Source: Macrocystis pyrifera (taxonomy: Eukaryota > Sar > Phaeophyceae > Laminariales > Laminariaceae). From it: a stretch of DNA of 64,000 nt. Shown piece by piece: positions 42,292 to 53,817 of this stretch (position 1 is the first letter of the stretch; each line of letters starts with the position of its first letter). The translations under genes were made by a program, and so were the position numbers. Location: positions 744,001 to 808,000 of the forward strand of contig JASSKH010000050.1 in NCBI GenBank assembly GCA_031763025.1. The letters run 5' to 3'. The notes under the pieces are model-generated. The model made no database searches and was not told the origin of the DNA. It saw only the letters and a program-made list of their open reading frames with translations.

Positions 42292-42296
42292 AAGTG

Positions 42297-43149
42297 CGCA
42301 AATGATGCGAGAACATGACATACGTACGTTGTCTCGGCGCAGGCATACGTGGTTGTAACATAAGCGAATGCCAATGCTGTTCCCAAATGCGCCTTTTCCC
42401 AAAAATGGTTTTCAAACTGAGCGAAACTCCGATGATAGTCTTCGGGAGTGCTCAAAATAGTATGCCAGGTACACACGCATTACCCGTTGGCAGTGGTTAT
42501 ATTTAGAAAAGAAAACAGACGTAAAAAACAAACAAACAAAAAACAAACAAAAAAAACAAACAAAAAAACAAACAAGACAGAGACGTGCTGCACGAGGGAG
42601 GTTGCGTGCGCAGCGGGTGTTTCGGATGCGCTTGAAAGAAAAATAAATAAATAAATAAACAAGCACTACTACTGTACGTGGCAGAACAAAAAATCTGCAG
42701 CGTGTGAGTACGTTGTCGGGAAATGTTGCGTACCAGGTATCTACTATGTATGATGTCGGTACGATCTCAAGGCACGATAAATATTAGATACAAGAGAGAA
42801 GACAGGAAGTCAAATACTGTAACACAAATAAAACAAGAACAATAAAACGTAACAGGTGACGCTATATATTGCGACATTTGTGCAGCATACCAGCACAAAA
42901 TTGTTTTCGCGCTGGAATATTTTGCACCATTCGGGCAGAATGCCGATATAAAATCAACATTTAATTTGAACGGCATGCCGATACAAAATCAACATTTGCA
43001 AATCATGCCGAAAAACAATCAACATTTGCAAGGTACGCCGGCACTAAACGATATCCATCGTGCGGGGACAGTTTTCACCATTTTGCGCAGCATAGTTGAC
43101 TAAAATTGGATCGTGCTCGAACTGCGTGTACATTATTTTTATATATTTT
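42297..43149. repeat. Short repeats, no gene
   Basis: An A-rich AAACAAACAAAAAAC tract at 42520-42575 and an AAATAAATAAATAAAT tract at 42640-42655. Three ~33-bp copies of GCCGATACAAAATCAACATT at 42938-43035. Confidence 0.6.
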
Positions 43150-43243
43150 TTTATTTTCATCATCACTTTTACTTTCCAGCCCACTCGTAGGAGGTTTTAC
43201 CCTCGACGATCTTCTGGACAAGCCGTGGTCACAGGTGTCGTCC
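43150..43243 (-). mobile_element. tRNA-derived SINE, copy 4 (3' end only)
   Basis: Contains the SINE 3' segment CTCGTAGGAGG...CCACGGCTTGT-complement and T-rich tail complement, but stops abruptly at 43243 without head or promoter boxes. This is a 5'-truncated insertion, typical of reverse transcription that fell off. Confidence 0.75.
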
Positions 43244-43489
43244 ATGAGCAGGAGAGGAGCACATCGCGCTATCATGTATGCAACGCTGGTATTTTGTTTT
43301 CAGAACGATGGAAAAATACAAAACGAGCAGCATGCCGGTCCATGTTGCATACGGTTTTCTAAACGGACAGCATGCCGGATCATGATGTTACAAAAGACAC
43401 AACGAGTTTTCGAAACGGGCAGCATGGCGGCTCAATTTGCGAAAGACACGACGACTTTTCAAAACTAGCAGCATACATACCACACTCTG

Positions 43490-43950
43490 GACAATGGACA
43501 CAACAATAGTCTATGGCTTCGACAATAGACGAGGGGGGGAATCTATCGGTGTATATTATCTGAGACAATAGATTGTGGAAGGCATCTATCGATAGATATT
43601 GTCGGCGACAATAGACTGGTGATATTGTCGATCGATAGACATTGTCTAACACAATAGACGGCGAACTTCGTCCATCGATGGCCATTGCAGGCCACGAGAG
43701 AACGTGCGATATGTCGATCGATGGCCATTGCCGGCCACGATAGATTGTGCGAGATGTGTATCGATAGCCATTGGTGACCACACTAGATTTTGCGAGAGGT
43801 CTATCGATGTGGCCAATGCGGGCCACAATATATTGTGCAAGAGATCTATCGATGGCCATTGCCGACCACACTAGATTGTACGATATGTCTATCGATGGCC
43901 ATTGCCGGCAATAATAGAGTGTACAAGCTATCCACCGATAGCCATCTGGA
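43490..43950 (+). repeat. ~58-bp ATCGAT satellite, array 1
   Basis: About eight units of TCTATCGATGGCCATTGCCG plus GCCACAATAGATTGTGCGAG. Long frames across it simply repeat a ~19-residue peptide. A weaker GCAGCATGCCGG repeat with ~55-base spacing precedes it at 43310-43460. Confidence 0.8.
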
Positions 43951-44089
43951 GGATATTTTGCACTCATCCCACGATATACGAGGTGTTATGTATGTATGTT
44001 CAAGGCGCTTCACTCAGCAAGGAAAAGTACATCAAATTATGCGAAGCGGACAGAGGTCCATAATTGAATATTGTTTTTTTCATGACTGT

Positions 44090-44647
44090 AGTTGCAAACT
44101 GGCGACTCGATAATGCCAAGAGTCCCGCCGCCATGCTTCAGGAGAAAACAGCTCGGACGCGACATACGCTTCGCGTCGCGGGCGGTTTTCTGCAACGCTC
44201 GCTCACATGTCGTATGTACGTACATACCGCAGGCAGGGTACTTATTTTCTTCTTTCGATATTATGCTCTGTGTCTGTACTCGTATTACGAAAGATAAGGC
44301 ACAGCACGGCAGAGCAACACAGCAAAAACAATGAAAATGAAACGGAAAAATTCTGAAAGAAAAAACTCCCCGTCCCCTTTCGTATACTAATTTATAATTT
44401 ACTACCTGATTGGAACACCTTACACAAGTCAAAAAGAAAAAATGAAAAAAAGAAAACAAACGAACAGCAGAGCTTCTCTCCCTGCCTCGTACGCCGCCCG
44501 GCCCTCTCGCGACCATCTCGCCACCGATTCGGTCCGGGTGTCAATCTTTCCTCCCTTTCTTCTACAGTGAGCCCCGTCGCCCGCCTCGAGTGAAGCCCGG
44601 TGCTCAAAGTGGACCTCGTTCGCCAGCTCGACAATGTTGGTGCTCAT
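44090..44647 (-). CDS. Candidate 5' exon(s) of an unidentified host gene
   Basis: The minus-strand ATG at 44647-44645 opens MSTNIVELANEVHFEHRASL, EAGDGAHCRRKGGKIDTRTE and VARWSREGRAAYEAGREALL with GC-rich third positions, then runs into T-rich sequence, presumably intron. A second block near 44210-44100, after an AG, reads ALQKTARDAKRMSRPSCFLL and KHGGGTLGIIESP. Both look like genuine coding, but I cannot join them confidently: the donor of the first block is weak. No family recognised. The start choice rests on the first in-frame ATG with a coding-like downstream. Confidence 0.35.
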
Positions 44648-45205
44648 TCGGGGTACCCCCCTCTTGTGATTTCAGCCCGGTCGCAAAAATAAGCACCGCT
44701 TAAATATTTTCTTACAATCCCGAATGACCCTTGAATAGTCGTACGTACTCTACCAAAAATCACAAATGGAGGCCAGGCAGAGCCTATTGACGCATCCCTC
44801 GTGTCTCGAGGCACACGCGACACCTAGGCACAAACGCGGCGACCGCGCTCCTTGCAACTATCTCCCTCTACCCGCCGCCAGCAGCACCCGCTAACACCCG
44901 CGACAGTGCCGGGTTCGCCCGCGCAACCGTGCTCGGAGTACATGCACGCACACGAAACGAAAGAAGAAAAAAAGAAAGAAGCACTGAAAGTACGACGAGA
45001 AATGGAGAAAACAAAGACCCGCTGGAAAGATCCGGCAAGTAGTGGGAGCTCTGAGAGGCCAGGGATGTACCAACGGAGCACGCTCAGAGAGTGAGATCTA
45101 AGTAAGTAGTTCTATTCTCTGTGGTAATGTGAACCGACGTCATCATGTCGCGGAGACCATACGCTCTCACGCTCATTTGAAGAAGACATTATATATAGAT
45201 GTCGC

Positions 45206-45317
45206 TATTAGTACGGGGCACCATAGTAAATGGGACCAAATTTTGTTTGTAAAAATACGTAAATATAAAGGTTTTCGTGTGTACCACAGGTCCTGTTTAC
45301 TGTGGTCCTCCGTAATA
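45206..45317. mobile_element. MITE family M1, copy 3
   Basis: TATTAGTACGGGGCACCATA at the left and CCTGTTTACTGTGGTCCTCC, then GTAATA, at the right; centre AATACGTAAATATAAAGG. 112 bp, TIRs about 25-30 bp. Confidence 0.8.
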
Positions 45318-45369
45318 ATAGAAACTCGCGCACCAAGATGTTGGTAACTGTCATCAACTTGTGTTCTCC

Positions 45370-45770
45370 GGTAGTTTCGGAAATTGATTCGATTTAGTAC
45401 CCTTACTTTGTCTTACAGTCTATCAACTCCACTTTGAACAAAACGTAGATAATTAAACTCGAAACCACCTTACGCTGAAAATTCTAATATTTCCATTTCT
45501 CATCTTGAGTTTGTTTGTCCCATACTGAAGCCAAGTAAGAGTTATTTTTTCGGATGCTGCTCATCTTTATTTTAGAGTATGTTTTTGTTCGGAAATAAAT
45601 TCGATTTATTACCTTTACATTGTCTTATATAAACTGCACTTTCAAAAATAATCTGGATGCTAAAAAATAAAACCACCTTGACAAGAAAATTATCAACTCT
45701 CCGTTTCTTGACTCGAGGTTTTTTTGTCTCGTACTGAAATGAAGTAAGTCATATGCATATTTTTCGGAGC
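45370..45770 (+). repeat. Diverged ~200-bp tandem duplication
   Basis: GAAATTGATTCGATTTAGTA at 45380 recurs as GAAATAAATTCGATTTATTA at about 45592, with the following CTTTGTCTTA, AACCACCTT and CCCATACTGAAGCCAAGTAA blocks in the same order. Confidence 0.65.
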
Positions 45771-46215
45771 CCGGCCAACAATCTATCGTGGGGGGCGATG
45801 ACTGTTGTTGGACACGATCGCGTACCTATTGTTGGCGGCAATAGAAGCTTCGGCGGTCGTCAAGAATGGCCATCGACATGCATCATTCCACGGTATACAA
45901 CAGGTTTGGGAAATAGTCTACTACGAAAACACGCCCGACAATCTATTGTGGGTGACGATGGCTGTTGATGGATACAATTGCGTGTATATTGTAGGCGGCA
46001 ATAGCCATCGAAAGGCGATCGTTTTGGTCTTCTGTTGTCCCAACAATATCTATCACGGTTGCTTCCCCAACATCTATTGTTCAGGACAATGGCCATCTAT
46101 GGACAACCTTGAGACTCCACAATGTCTATCGATAGAGAGTATTGCCCGTCTATTGTGGTTCACAATGTCGATCGTTAGCCAACGTTGCCAGTCTATTGTC
46201 GTTAACAATATCCAG
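45771..46215 (+). repeat. ~58-bp ATCGAT satellite, array 2
   Basis: Units with ACAATCTATTGTGGGTGACG and GGCAATAGCCATCGA, same family as array 1 but in the other orientation. Confidence 0.65.
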
Positions 46216-46609
46216 TGACACACGCTTTTTCGAGGCTACTGTAGCGGCAATGTTCTGTTTCCTTTGTATTGTCCAGGGTATACGCACATCTTACCTCATC
46301 AATCTTTCCCGTGCAAAGTGTATCCGATTAGGAATCACTATTAATAACACAGAGTACCAACCACAACAACACAGCCGACAATGCAACACACTTAACCCCC
46401 ATGATGCCCACTGCCTTCTTGAGACACACAACGTTGCAGCCCTCCTTCACGTTATGCCATGCACCGACATAGGTGCTCATCAGGATACACCATGCACTCA
46501 TTTCATATTGGTGGTGATCACAAGATGAGAATATGTCATTGCAGCGGCACAAAATATTCCGTTGCTTATAGTAAATCAGAGTGCATGGTAGGCGTGGAAA
46601 TAGGCTGGT
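46216..46609. other. No gene seen
   Basis: Spacer between satellite arrays 2 and 3; no supported frame. Confidence 0.35.
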
Positions 46610-47110
46610 GCTGGTGCCCATCGATAGACATTGTTGTCCACCACAATCGATTCGAAACGGTGTCCATCGATCGCAATTGCCGGCCACAATAGATTAGAAA
46701 TGTATGTATCGATAACTATTGCTGGTCACAATAGTTTCAGAAACATATCTATCGATAGCCATTACCGTTCACAAATAGATAAAGAAATGCAGCTAGCTAT
46801 CGATAGCCGTTGCCGGCCACAATATATCCAGAAATAAATGTGTTCATCGATAACCACCATGGACCGCAGTAGATTCTGCAAGCTATCCGCGATAGCCATT
46901 GTTGTCGGTGACAATAGCTTTCAGCCCAGATACTTCAGCACACTCACTCCTGCCTGAACAATATGTTGGGGACGTAACCTATCGATAGATATTACCGACG
47001 ACAATGGATTGAGGAACGTGCCAATCGATAGCCTTTGCCGACGACAATAGACCTGTCCATTGTACCAAATTCTATTGCTATTGCAGGGGCCATTGTCTAT
47101 TGTCCAAGGT
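46610..47110 (+). repeat. ~58-bp ATCGAT satellite, array 3
   Basis: Units such as TATCGATAGCCATTACCGTT and CGATAGCCGTTGCCGGCCAC, ending in CAATAG/CTATTG words near 47100. Confidence 0.75.
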
Positions 47111-48240
47111 GTGCTGACATACGAAAACCACACTGGTGGCCACTGGAGTACCTTAGAGCGTACTCTGGTGGACCTTAAGCAAAAACACCTTGAGCCACAA
47201 ATCTCAAGGTCGATCATTGCCCAACGTGAACATTCGCAACGTCCCCGGATTGTCGAATGTACGCGTCACAATGTACTCAGGTTCGGAAAAGTACCAGGTC
47301 AAGGTGCTGTGTTTTTTGTTACACGGCTGACAGCACAACAAAAATCGAAATCGAATCGAGAAACAAACCACAAAATACAAAACGACAAAAACAAAGCAAA
47401 ATCATGAAATCCGGGCAAAAAACGAAACACGAAAAAATACCGAAATTGATGGAGAAAAATGATATGTACACGAAAAAAATTATAATGAAATCGGAGAAGA
47501 CAAACAGACTGGGTGCATTGCATACGTCCACAACAGCATGTTACACCAACTTACGACGAGTTTTGTTGTATGGTAAACAATGTGATGTCTTTCCTGTTTC
47601 TGTACATTTTCTGGTCTCCCTCGCTGTTTTGCACTGCACAAAACCGATACCATATGCGACACATGCTCTACACGCAAAAATCACCGAAAACGTGGGTTAA
47701 AATTAAGCAAAGCATGTGAAACTTCGGCACATACCACGTTCGGGGGGAAGAATAATGTTTTGTACTTTTTTTCATACTTTAAAAAAAAATTCCGCGTCTA
47801 TTCTGGAATAAACGAAAAGTTGCCAAAGATAACACTACAAATATTTTGATAAAAAAATGCGATCGACGCAAAACTCACCCCTGGCACGATGCAAACATCA
47901 TTATTGCAGATACATACATACCTGGTAGACGGCAATTCGCAGTTTAACTGCACCAATTGTCAACTTCATGCCTCTCTTCCCCATCCCTTCCTTCTTCTCA
48001 ATTATGCCAACGATTCAGTACCCCTTTGCAAGCCCCAAATTTCATTCGTTCAGTATTCCATGTTATATTTCGTTTAATATATAATACATACAACAACAAC
48101 ATATACAAACAACAAGCAGTATACAATTAATCGAAAAATGTGCCATAGGTGTTGGAGAAAAAAATAACTCCAACAATCGTTGCAAGAATGTCCACAATCC
48201 TACTCATCCAAACGACACCGTCACATGTAACTTAAAGTTC
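47111..48240. other. No gene supported
   Basis: AT-rich with short frames on both strands. Nothing recognised. Confidence 0.4.
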
Positions 48241-49325
48241 ACGACCGGACGTCTCACAATCGAGGTGTATTTGTTACGTTACGCAAGCGTTGCGGTATAC
48301 GTTTGTCCTGTCGCCGCAACGTGCTAAGGTTGTGGTTTCGCCACAACGTCCCGCAACGTACCCAAGTGGCCACCTGTGGGACAAGGGTGCCGACAACGGG
48401 TGCAGGTACCGTACTATTAACTGTTATTGCACGGCCAAGGAACGGGGTTGGCGTTCTTATTCCACGTGTATGTGTGTGTACCCTTGACCATTTGTAGTTG
48501 GCCGGGTTTGTTTGAGGAGTTGGAACACCGCATATCTTCCTTTCTCCGATCGATAAGCCTTATTGAAGAAGTCGTGTGGCGTGGGTGGATGACGAGCCTG
48601 CTTGGCTTGTTTCGTAGTGTCTGACGCCGAGGGGCCGGGCATAGTTGACGAACGCTGGACGATGGCGGCAGACAGGGTAGCAAAGTACCAGGCGGGCCAG
48701 CAGGGAGGCCCTGGCTGTGCTACTCGTACCATAAACTGCTGCCGCTACCTGGAGCATGCCTGGTGCTTCGTTTGGTTTGCCTGCTATTTTTCCCTTGGTT
48801 CTTAGTCTTACTCTGTTGACGACTAGTGGTGTTTTCTTCCTTTTTTTCTTTTTCCAGCTCGTTCTTTTCAAGTGTCTGCCACGTCCCCTACGCGGGGGGT
48901 ACGATGGTTAGTTGCTATACTGAAGTATATACATACCAGGTATATTTTTGTTTCTTTTTTTTTGTTTCTTTCCTCTTTCGAATTGTCTTTGTTTTTGTTT
49001 TTGTTTTTTCTCTTTGTTTCGTTTTTGTTTCTCTAGGTCACGGAATGGGTATGCCGTGCCTGTCGTGCGCAGTATGAGGACATGGCATTGCATTGCATAC
49101 GTGGCAACGTAGTATCTCTGTGGTGTAGCTTTGTGACCACAGAACTTGTATCTCTCTAGGTTCAACAACATATCTTTTAGTCTCCGCGTATTCTCCTCCG
49201 GTGTGTTTTCTTCCTTAATTCTTGCTTTTTATCCTTCGTAGAATGCGTACGTCGCGGCAGTCATATCCAGTAGGGTGACTCATGGCATTGCGCTGTCTGC
49301 TGTTAGGGGTGGGAATGGATTCGTT
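48241..49325. repeat. Dispersed repeat R3-related sequence, no gene
   Basis: GGCGGCAGACAGGGTAGCAA with GTACCAGGCGGGCC near 48663 matches, diverged, the ACCGCAGATAGGGTAGCAAG block near 51187. GTGACCACAGAACTTGTATC near 49133 matches 51729 and 53980. These are copies of dispersed repeats, not genes. Confidence 0.5.
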
Positions 49326-49436
49326 TTATTTCGGGGGGGCATAGTAAATAGGACCAAATAATGTTGGTAAAAATAGGGAAATATATAGGTTTTAGTGTCT
49401 GCCGTAGGTCCTATTTACTATGGTCCCCCGTAATAG
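49326..49436. mobile_element. MITE family M1, copy 4
   Basis: TTTCGGGGGGGCATAGTAAA at the left, CTATTTACTATGGTCCCCCG, then TAATAG, at the right. Centre AATAGGGAAATATATAGG. Confidence 0.8.
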
Positions 49437-49640
49437 TACGTTCCAAACAAACAAAGGATGGCGCATGGTCGTTCTCGGGAGAAAAAACCTTTAGGAAATA
49501 ACCAATCCGTGATCGGGAAACAAGCACTTTGGCACAAAAAAAATCCGTTCTAAAGATGCTGCCTCTCAATAATAAAACAAAAATCAGTGCCGGCATCGAT
49601 GTTGTGCCGTTGAGCTATAGTTGGAAAAAAGTCAGCCTTG
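49437..49640 (+). repeat. Dispersed repeat R4 (also at 54645 and 63095)
   Basis: Its first half (CTTTAGGAAATAACCAATCC) recurs at 54695-54720. Its second half (GCCTCTCAATAATAAAACAA, AGTGCCGGCATCGATGTTGT) recurs at 63120-63170. Confidence 0.7.
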
Positions 49641-50101
49641 CTTTTTGCACGACACGTGCTGCAGGACAGCGCACAACCAAGCCCAGAGGATGGAGTTGCG
49701 GCGTAGACACGGACGCGCGAGCGTGAACGAATCGCACGTTCCTGGGAAGGCCTTGGGATTGGCGACCGCCGGCACGAGAAAGCTGCCCCCCCCTGTGAAA
49801 CACATCTTGTACAGATCAAGTCGCAGCATGCGGTCCTGTTTTCTGCTGTTGGACACGTAAACAAGGAGAACATACCTCGTACCTACACACAGCATCGACA
49901 CTCGGCTGCGTGTTGCTATACTGCACTTCGCCGAGACCGGGAGTTCGACGGCGCTGCCTGCACCTCCGTGGCAGCGCGCCCCACTTCTAGCTCACGGGCA
50001 AGTTGTTGTTGTGCGTTCAGCTAGGCTTGAGCCTTGCGGCCAAGCCTGCATTCCCACGCGCCTGAAATCTGCGTGCTGCTGCTGTATGTACTCGTACGTA
50101 C
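49641..50101. other. No gene supported
   Basis: A minus-strand frame (49850-49640) reading SFLVPAVANPKAFPGTCDSF looks somewhat protein-like but has no clear edges. Left unassigned. Confidence 0.3.
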
Positions 50102-50192
50102 GTCGCACCACTCTGTCCGGAAATGTTAAGAACATGTTATCTTCACATTTATCATTAAACCATTACTATATTTCCGGACAGGGTGGTACGCT
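50102..50192. mobile_element. MITE-like element M2
   Basis: CGTCGCACCACTCTGTCCGG, then AAAT, at the left, and ATTTCCGGACAGGGTGGTAC, then G, at the right, are near-perfect inverses (two mismatches by eye) around a ~45-bp AT-rich centre. Confidence 0.65.
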
Positions 50193-51560
50193 AGAGTATT
50201 TTTACTCCGTCGTTTTCTCACGTGAGGCAACAATAGTGATGCGTTCGCATCTGAACGCTAGGGGTAACCCGCTTCCTGCTGGCCCGATCACAGATGGTCT
50301 TCGCTGCTGCGATGACACCGGGTGTGATGGCGATCGCTCGGCGTGCGGCCGCTTTCATGTCTGGCACCGTTTGCCCGATACCATGAAGACTGGACGTCCT
50401 TTGTATATCGGGATATTTTTTGTCGAATTTCGCATCGACACTTGACTCTTCAAAAGAGGGTCAACTCGTGCAACAGATTTCATGTCGGCTACTTGTCGGA
50501 TTCAGGAGTGGATTGCATCACTGCTGTGTGCGCAAAGTCATTCCGCATCGAGTGACTCGTTTAGATTTTCGAGTAAAGTCCAATAGACAGAAAGATACGA
50601 GTACAACCTAAAAAAATCAAGTTTTCCCGCGTATTTCCATACAAACTTAGCGGAGCAAAAACCTGCAGATCAAAACATAACCAGTCAGTCGATCATTCTC
50701 CATCGATGACGATGGGAGGTGTCTGTCGAAGTTTATCATCCACTTCCTTTCCCTGGTCGAGTAATCAGGTGCTCGGTGCTACACGTGAATGAAGTCTAAA
50801 ACCAAATAAATAGGGTGGTGGCAGACTATTATCAAAAATTATTTTTCGACTTTTTTTGAAAGGATTCTCGAATAGACTGAACATTTGTTTTTACGTCTAA
50901 AACAAATCCATTCCCATGCCTAACTGTGGCCCACTGCAACAAAACAGACGGGAAAGTGGTACCGGGGAATCCTCGAAGCAGCTGAACAGTTCACGGGCAG
51001 GTGGCACGAGGCTGAGGCAAAGCTGAGTAGACAGCGCCGTGCATCCGCTGCGGGTAGTGTTAGAGGGAATGGGGGGAGGGTTAACAGCAGGAGGGGTAGA
51101 AGGAACACCGTACAAGTGTATGGGGGGGGGGGGGGGGAACAGGAGGAGTAGAAGGGAAACCGCGGTAGAAGAGGGTAGCAGAGATACCGCAGATAGGGTA
51201 GCAAGGTACCAGGCCGACTGTTAGGTTGGACTTTTCGTTGCTACTCGTACTGCCAACTGCTGCGGCCGTTCGGTATGTATTGGCTTGGTGCTTTGATTTT
51301 TTCGATCACTTAACTTGTTCCTGTATTTTCCCCTTCTTATCCTAATGAAAGAAGTACGACATAGTGGGTGGGTGACGAGCGTGTTTTGGCCCACTCCTTT
51401 TTTCTCTTTTTACTTAGTTGAGTGTTCACCGGGATGCATAGTTCCCTTTTTCCTTCTCGTTTCTTCCCTCTTGCACGTCCCTTTTGGCTTATGCTCGGGG
51501 TAAGTATGTGTCTGAGCTTTGGCTTCCCATTTTATCTATATATTTGGGATTCTTCTCCTT
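50193..51560. other. No gene supported; G18 run
   Basis: A plus-strand frame of 144 codons overlaps the M2 element and continues to 50445 without motifs. A run of 18 G starts at 51121, inside an AG-rich stretch. A repeat fragment shared with 48.7 kb lies at 51180-51290. Confidence 0.35.
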
Positions 51561-51832
51561 TTCTTTTTCTTTTTCGATTTGGTTTCATCGATGCTTCTCT
51601 TTCTTTATGGTGTATTTTGGTAGCTGGCGTATGTATGTATGTTGTGTCTGCCGCACCTAGTGCGAAGGCATGGTATTGCGTAGGCTATTAATGCATTACG
51701 GTGTGTTATCTCTGTGTCGCAGTCTGTGACCACAGAGCTCGTATCTTTCTAGGGTGAAGAATCAGCACGGACACTGGACTTGCTGGATGTCGACGAGCAG
51801 AGTGGTTTAATGCGAAGAACACACACACACGT
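51561..51832 (+). repeat. Dispersed repeat R3, copy A (~272 bp)
   Basis: From TTTCTTTTTCGATTTGG to AAGAACACACACACAC; matches 53818-54092 closely, including ATGGTATTGCGTAGGCTATT and GACCACAGAGCTCGTATCTT. Direct orientation. Confidence 0.75.
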
Positions 51833-52009
51833 ACGCACAATACCCACATTCTCTTATTCTTCCGAAAACATTCTGCATTTAATCGGTCGAAATCACACCT
51901 GACGTATTTTTAAATTACGAAGTTTCAAAGTTGAATTTACTATTTTACCCCTTTTAGGACATCACGATCGTTTTAGAGGTCAGATTACCTACCTGGTACC
52001 AGGGAGGCC

Positions 52010-52165
52010 AGCAAGGAAGGAGGAGAGAGGAGGGGAGGGAGGGAGGGAGGGAGGGAGGGAGGGAGGGGATGGAGGGGGGGAGGGAGCAAGGCAGGGATGG
52101 AGAGAGGGAGGAGGAGTGAGAGAGGGAGGGACGGTGGAAGGGACGGAACGAAGCGAGGAGGAGGG
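52010..52165. repeat. Purine-rich GGGAGGGA minisatellite
   Basis: (GGGA)n and GGAGG repeats on the plus strand with almost no pyrimidine for about 150 bases. Confidence 0.85.
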
Positions 52166-52220
52166 AAGACAAAGGAAAGCCTTTGCGGCTGATCACCTGT
52201 AGCACAGCAGTTGAAGAATT

Positions 52221-53240
52221 TCATATTATTTCACTAGAAAATGGAGTTGACGAACATTTTTTCCGCCGGCCTCGAGCGAGTCCACGTCCCGGCACCCCGA
52301 TTGGGATGTTGGACATCAGCTCTGATAACTCCACACACAGGGAACCCGATGAGGTGTGCTTTGGACCATGACGATCGCCTCCGCGGAGGCTTCGATCTGG
52401 TGCTTGCGGCTCGGGCGAAGCTGTTTTGCAAGGAATTTGTCTGTAGGTAACCATTGAGCGACCCTGATCGGACAGACAGATAAGTTTTCCGCAGACAGAC
52501 ACGAATTCTGAATCGGTTCTAGAGACCACAAGTGTACCACTTGTGGAACTTGAGTACTTAACGTGCCCATGCACGACACGCCCGTTCCCCTCGCTGCCTC
52601 GGCAAGGCGCGCTGCAAGGCATGCCCCAGGCTTGTAGCGAGTGGGGTAGGTCTTTATGGCCGGTGTAAGGCCGGACTCACCCTCAAGGAGTGATACCTTC
52701 TTGCTGCTGCGTGCGGCCGCGAGGCTCAGGCGGCAGAAGAGTTGGGTCGTACGTGGTGCGTCAGGCACGGAGACCAACGATTCGCGCGTCTTTTTTTAGG
52801 CAGCGGCGGCAGAGCAGCAATTCTCAATCGGGATGTCCGTTGCGCGGAGGCAGGGGCAACTACAAGCCAAACTACGGCACAGTCTATTGCGGGGGTAGGA
52901 GGCTGGATACGACGACGAAGGAGGAGGGAGACACAGCGTCGACGAGCGGGGAAGAGACGGACTGGACTCACCGTGCGCGAGAATTTTTTTTTTTTTTTCA
53001 GATCAGAACCGCAAGTGCGAGGAGTATTTGGTTTTTCGGGACGGGGGAGAAGAGGAAACGACTGGAAGGGAGTGGTAACTAGAGCACGTGCAAAGGAGCG
53101 GGCGGATTGGGCTAAAGCGATGAGGCGGCCAAGAAGAACGGCAGCAGGACGGCACCCGGAGACCCATTACCGGCGCGCACACCATCACGAGAGAAACAGT
53201 CAATGCTTTTTCCTGGTTTTGTTTCTCACGAGGCAGTAGT
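52221..53240. CDS. Region open in several frames, identity and strand unresolved
   Basis: Minus-strand 52777-52316 is open for 153 codons, containing GESGLTPAIKTYPTRYKPGA and ACLAARLAEAARGTGVSC. A plus-strand frame 52241-52450 ends CKEFVCR at AG|GTAACC. Another plus-strand frame, 52742-53239, is arginine-rich. All are GC-rich, so openness alone is weak evidence. One of them may be a host exon; I cannot say which. Confidence 0.25.
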
Positions 53241-53817
53241 ATGTAATGTTATTTACGTCACTGGTCTTTGAAGTGTTGGCGACTTGTGTACCCTTCATGG
53301 GGAATGATCCCGCGACGAGGTATCATAGCCGTGCTGCACCTTTTATGTCAGACAGTCCGGAAAGAGATGGCGATCGTCGATATTCGTGCGGTGGTTTTAG
53401 GTTCGATTGCTCCTTTTTCACTGCATGTCCGCCAGTCGTCGCTCTGACAGCACCCCAGACAGCAGGCGTGTTCCTCTCTGTGTCCACGACTACCGTGCGT
53501 TTCGCACGGTGCAGGCAGCCTTCCAGACAGCAGCCGCTGCAGTCAACAGTCACGAGTTGGTTAGTGGTGGAAACGGGGGGAACCTAAGAGGATGTATACC
53601 CGCGGTCACATTAGCTCAGTTTGCACATGGATCTCGTCTTGTGTGTGTGTGCGCCTTCTTTGGCTCGTGTATTTAGGCAGCCGAATTCGATTTCTTATGG
53701 TTTTTCGGATCTGGTTCCATCACCTTTGAGTGACCACGGACTGCTTCGTTTGAGAGTTAATGTGAGAACGACAACAACATCGTTGCAATTATGTTGCAGT
53801 ATTACTGCTTGCTGCAC
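53241..53817. other. No gene supported
   Basis: Frames at 53246-53676 lack motifs. Confidence 0.3.

Larger units (their letters stand above)
28736..42296 (+). mobile_element. Composite Copia-type LTR element (13.55 kb) with nested DIRS-type element
   Basis: Two direct 374-bp LTRs (28741-29114 and 41918-42291) differ by about ten substitutions and two single-base indels. They are flanked by the same pentamer AAGTG (28736-28740 and 42292-42296), the target duplication length expected of Copia elements. Each LTR begins TGTTGG and ends CGATTA rather than the usual CA. Just inside are a gag-like start (29163) and, toward the 3' end, a Copia RT fragment (41230-41548). A purine-rich GGGAGGC precedes the 3' LTR. 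Everything between about 30.5 and 40.8 kb is a DIRS-type element and tandem repeats. LTR identity versus the decay of the contents suggests movement as a non-autonomous unit. Confidence 0.8.

Noticed and set aside
43380..43967. 195-codon minus-strand frame
   Set aside because: It reads through the 58-bp satellite; the protein is a ~19-residue repeat drifting in frame.
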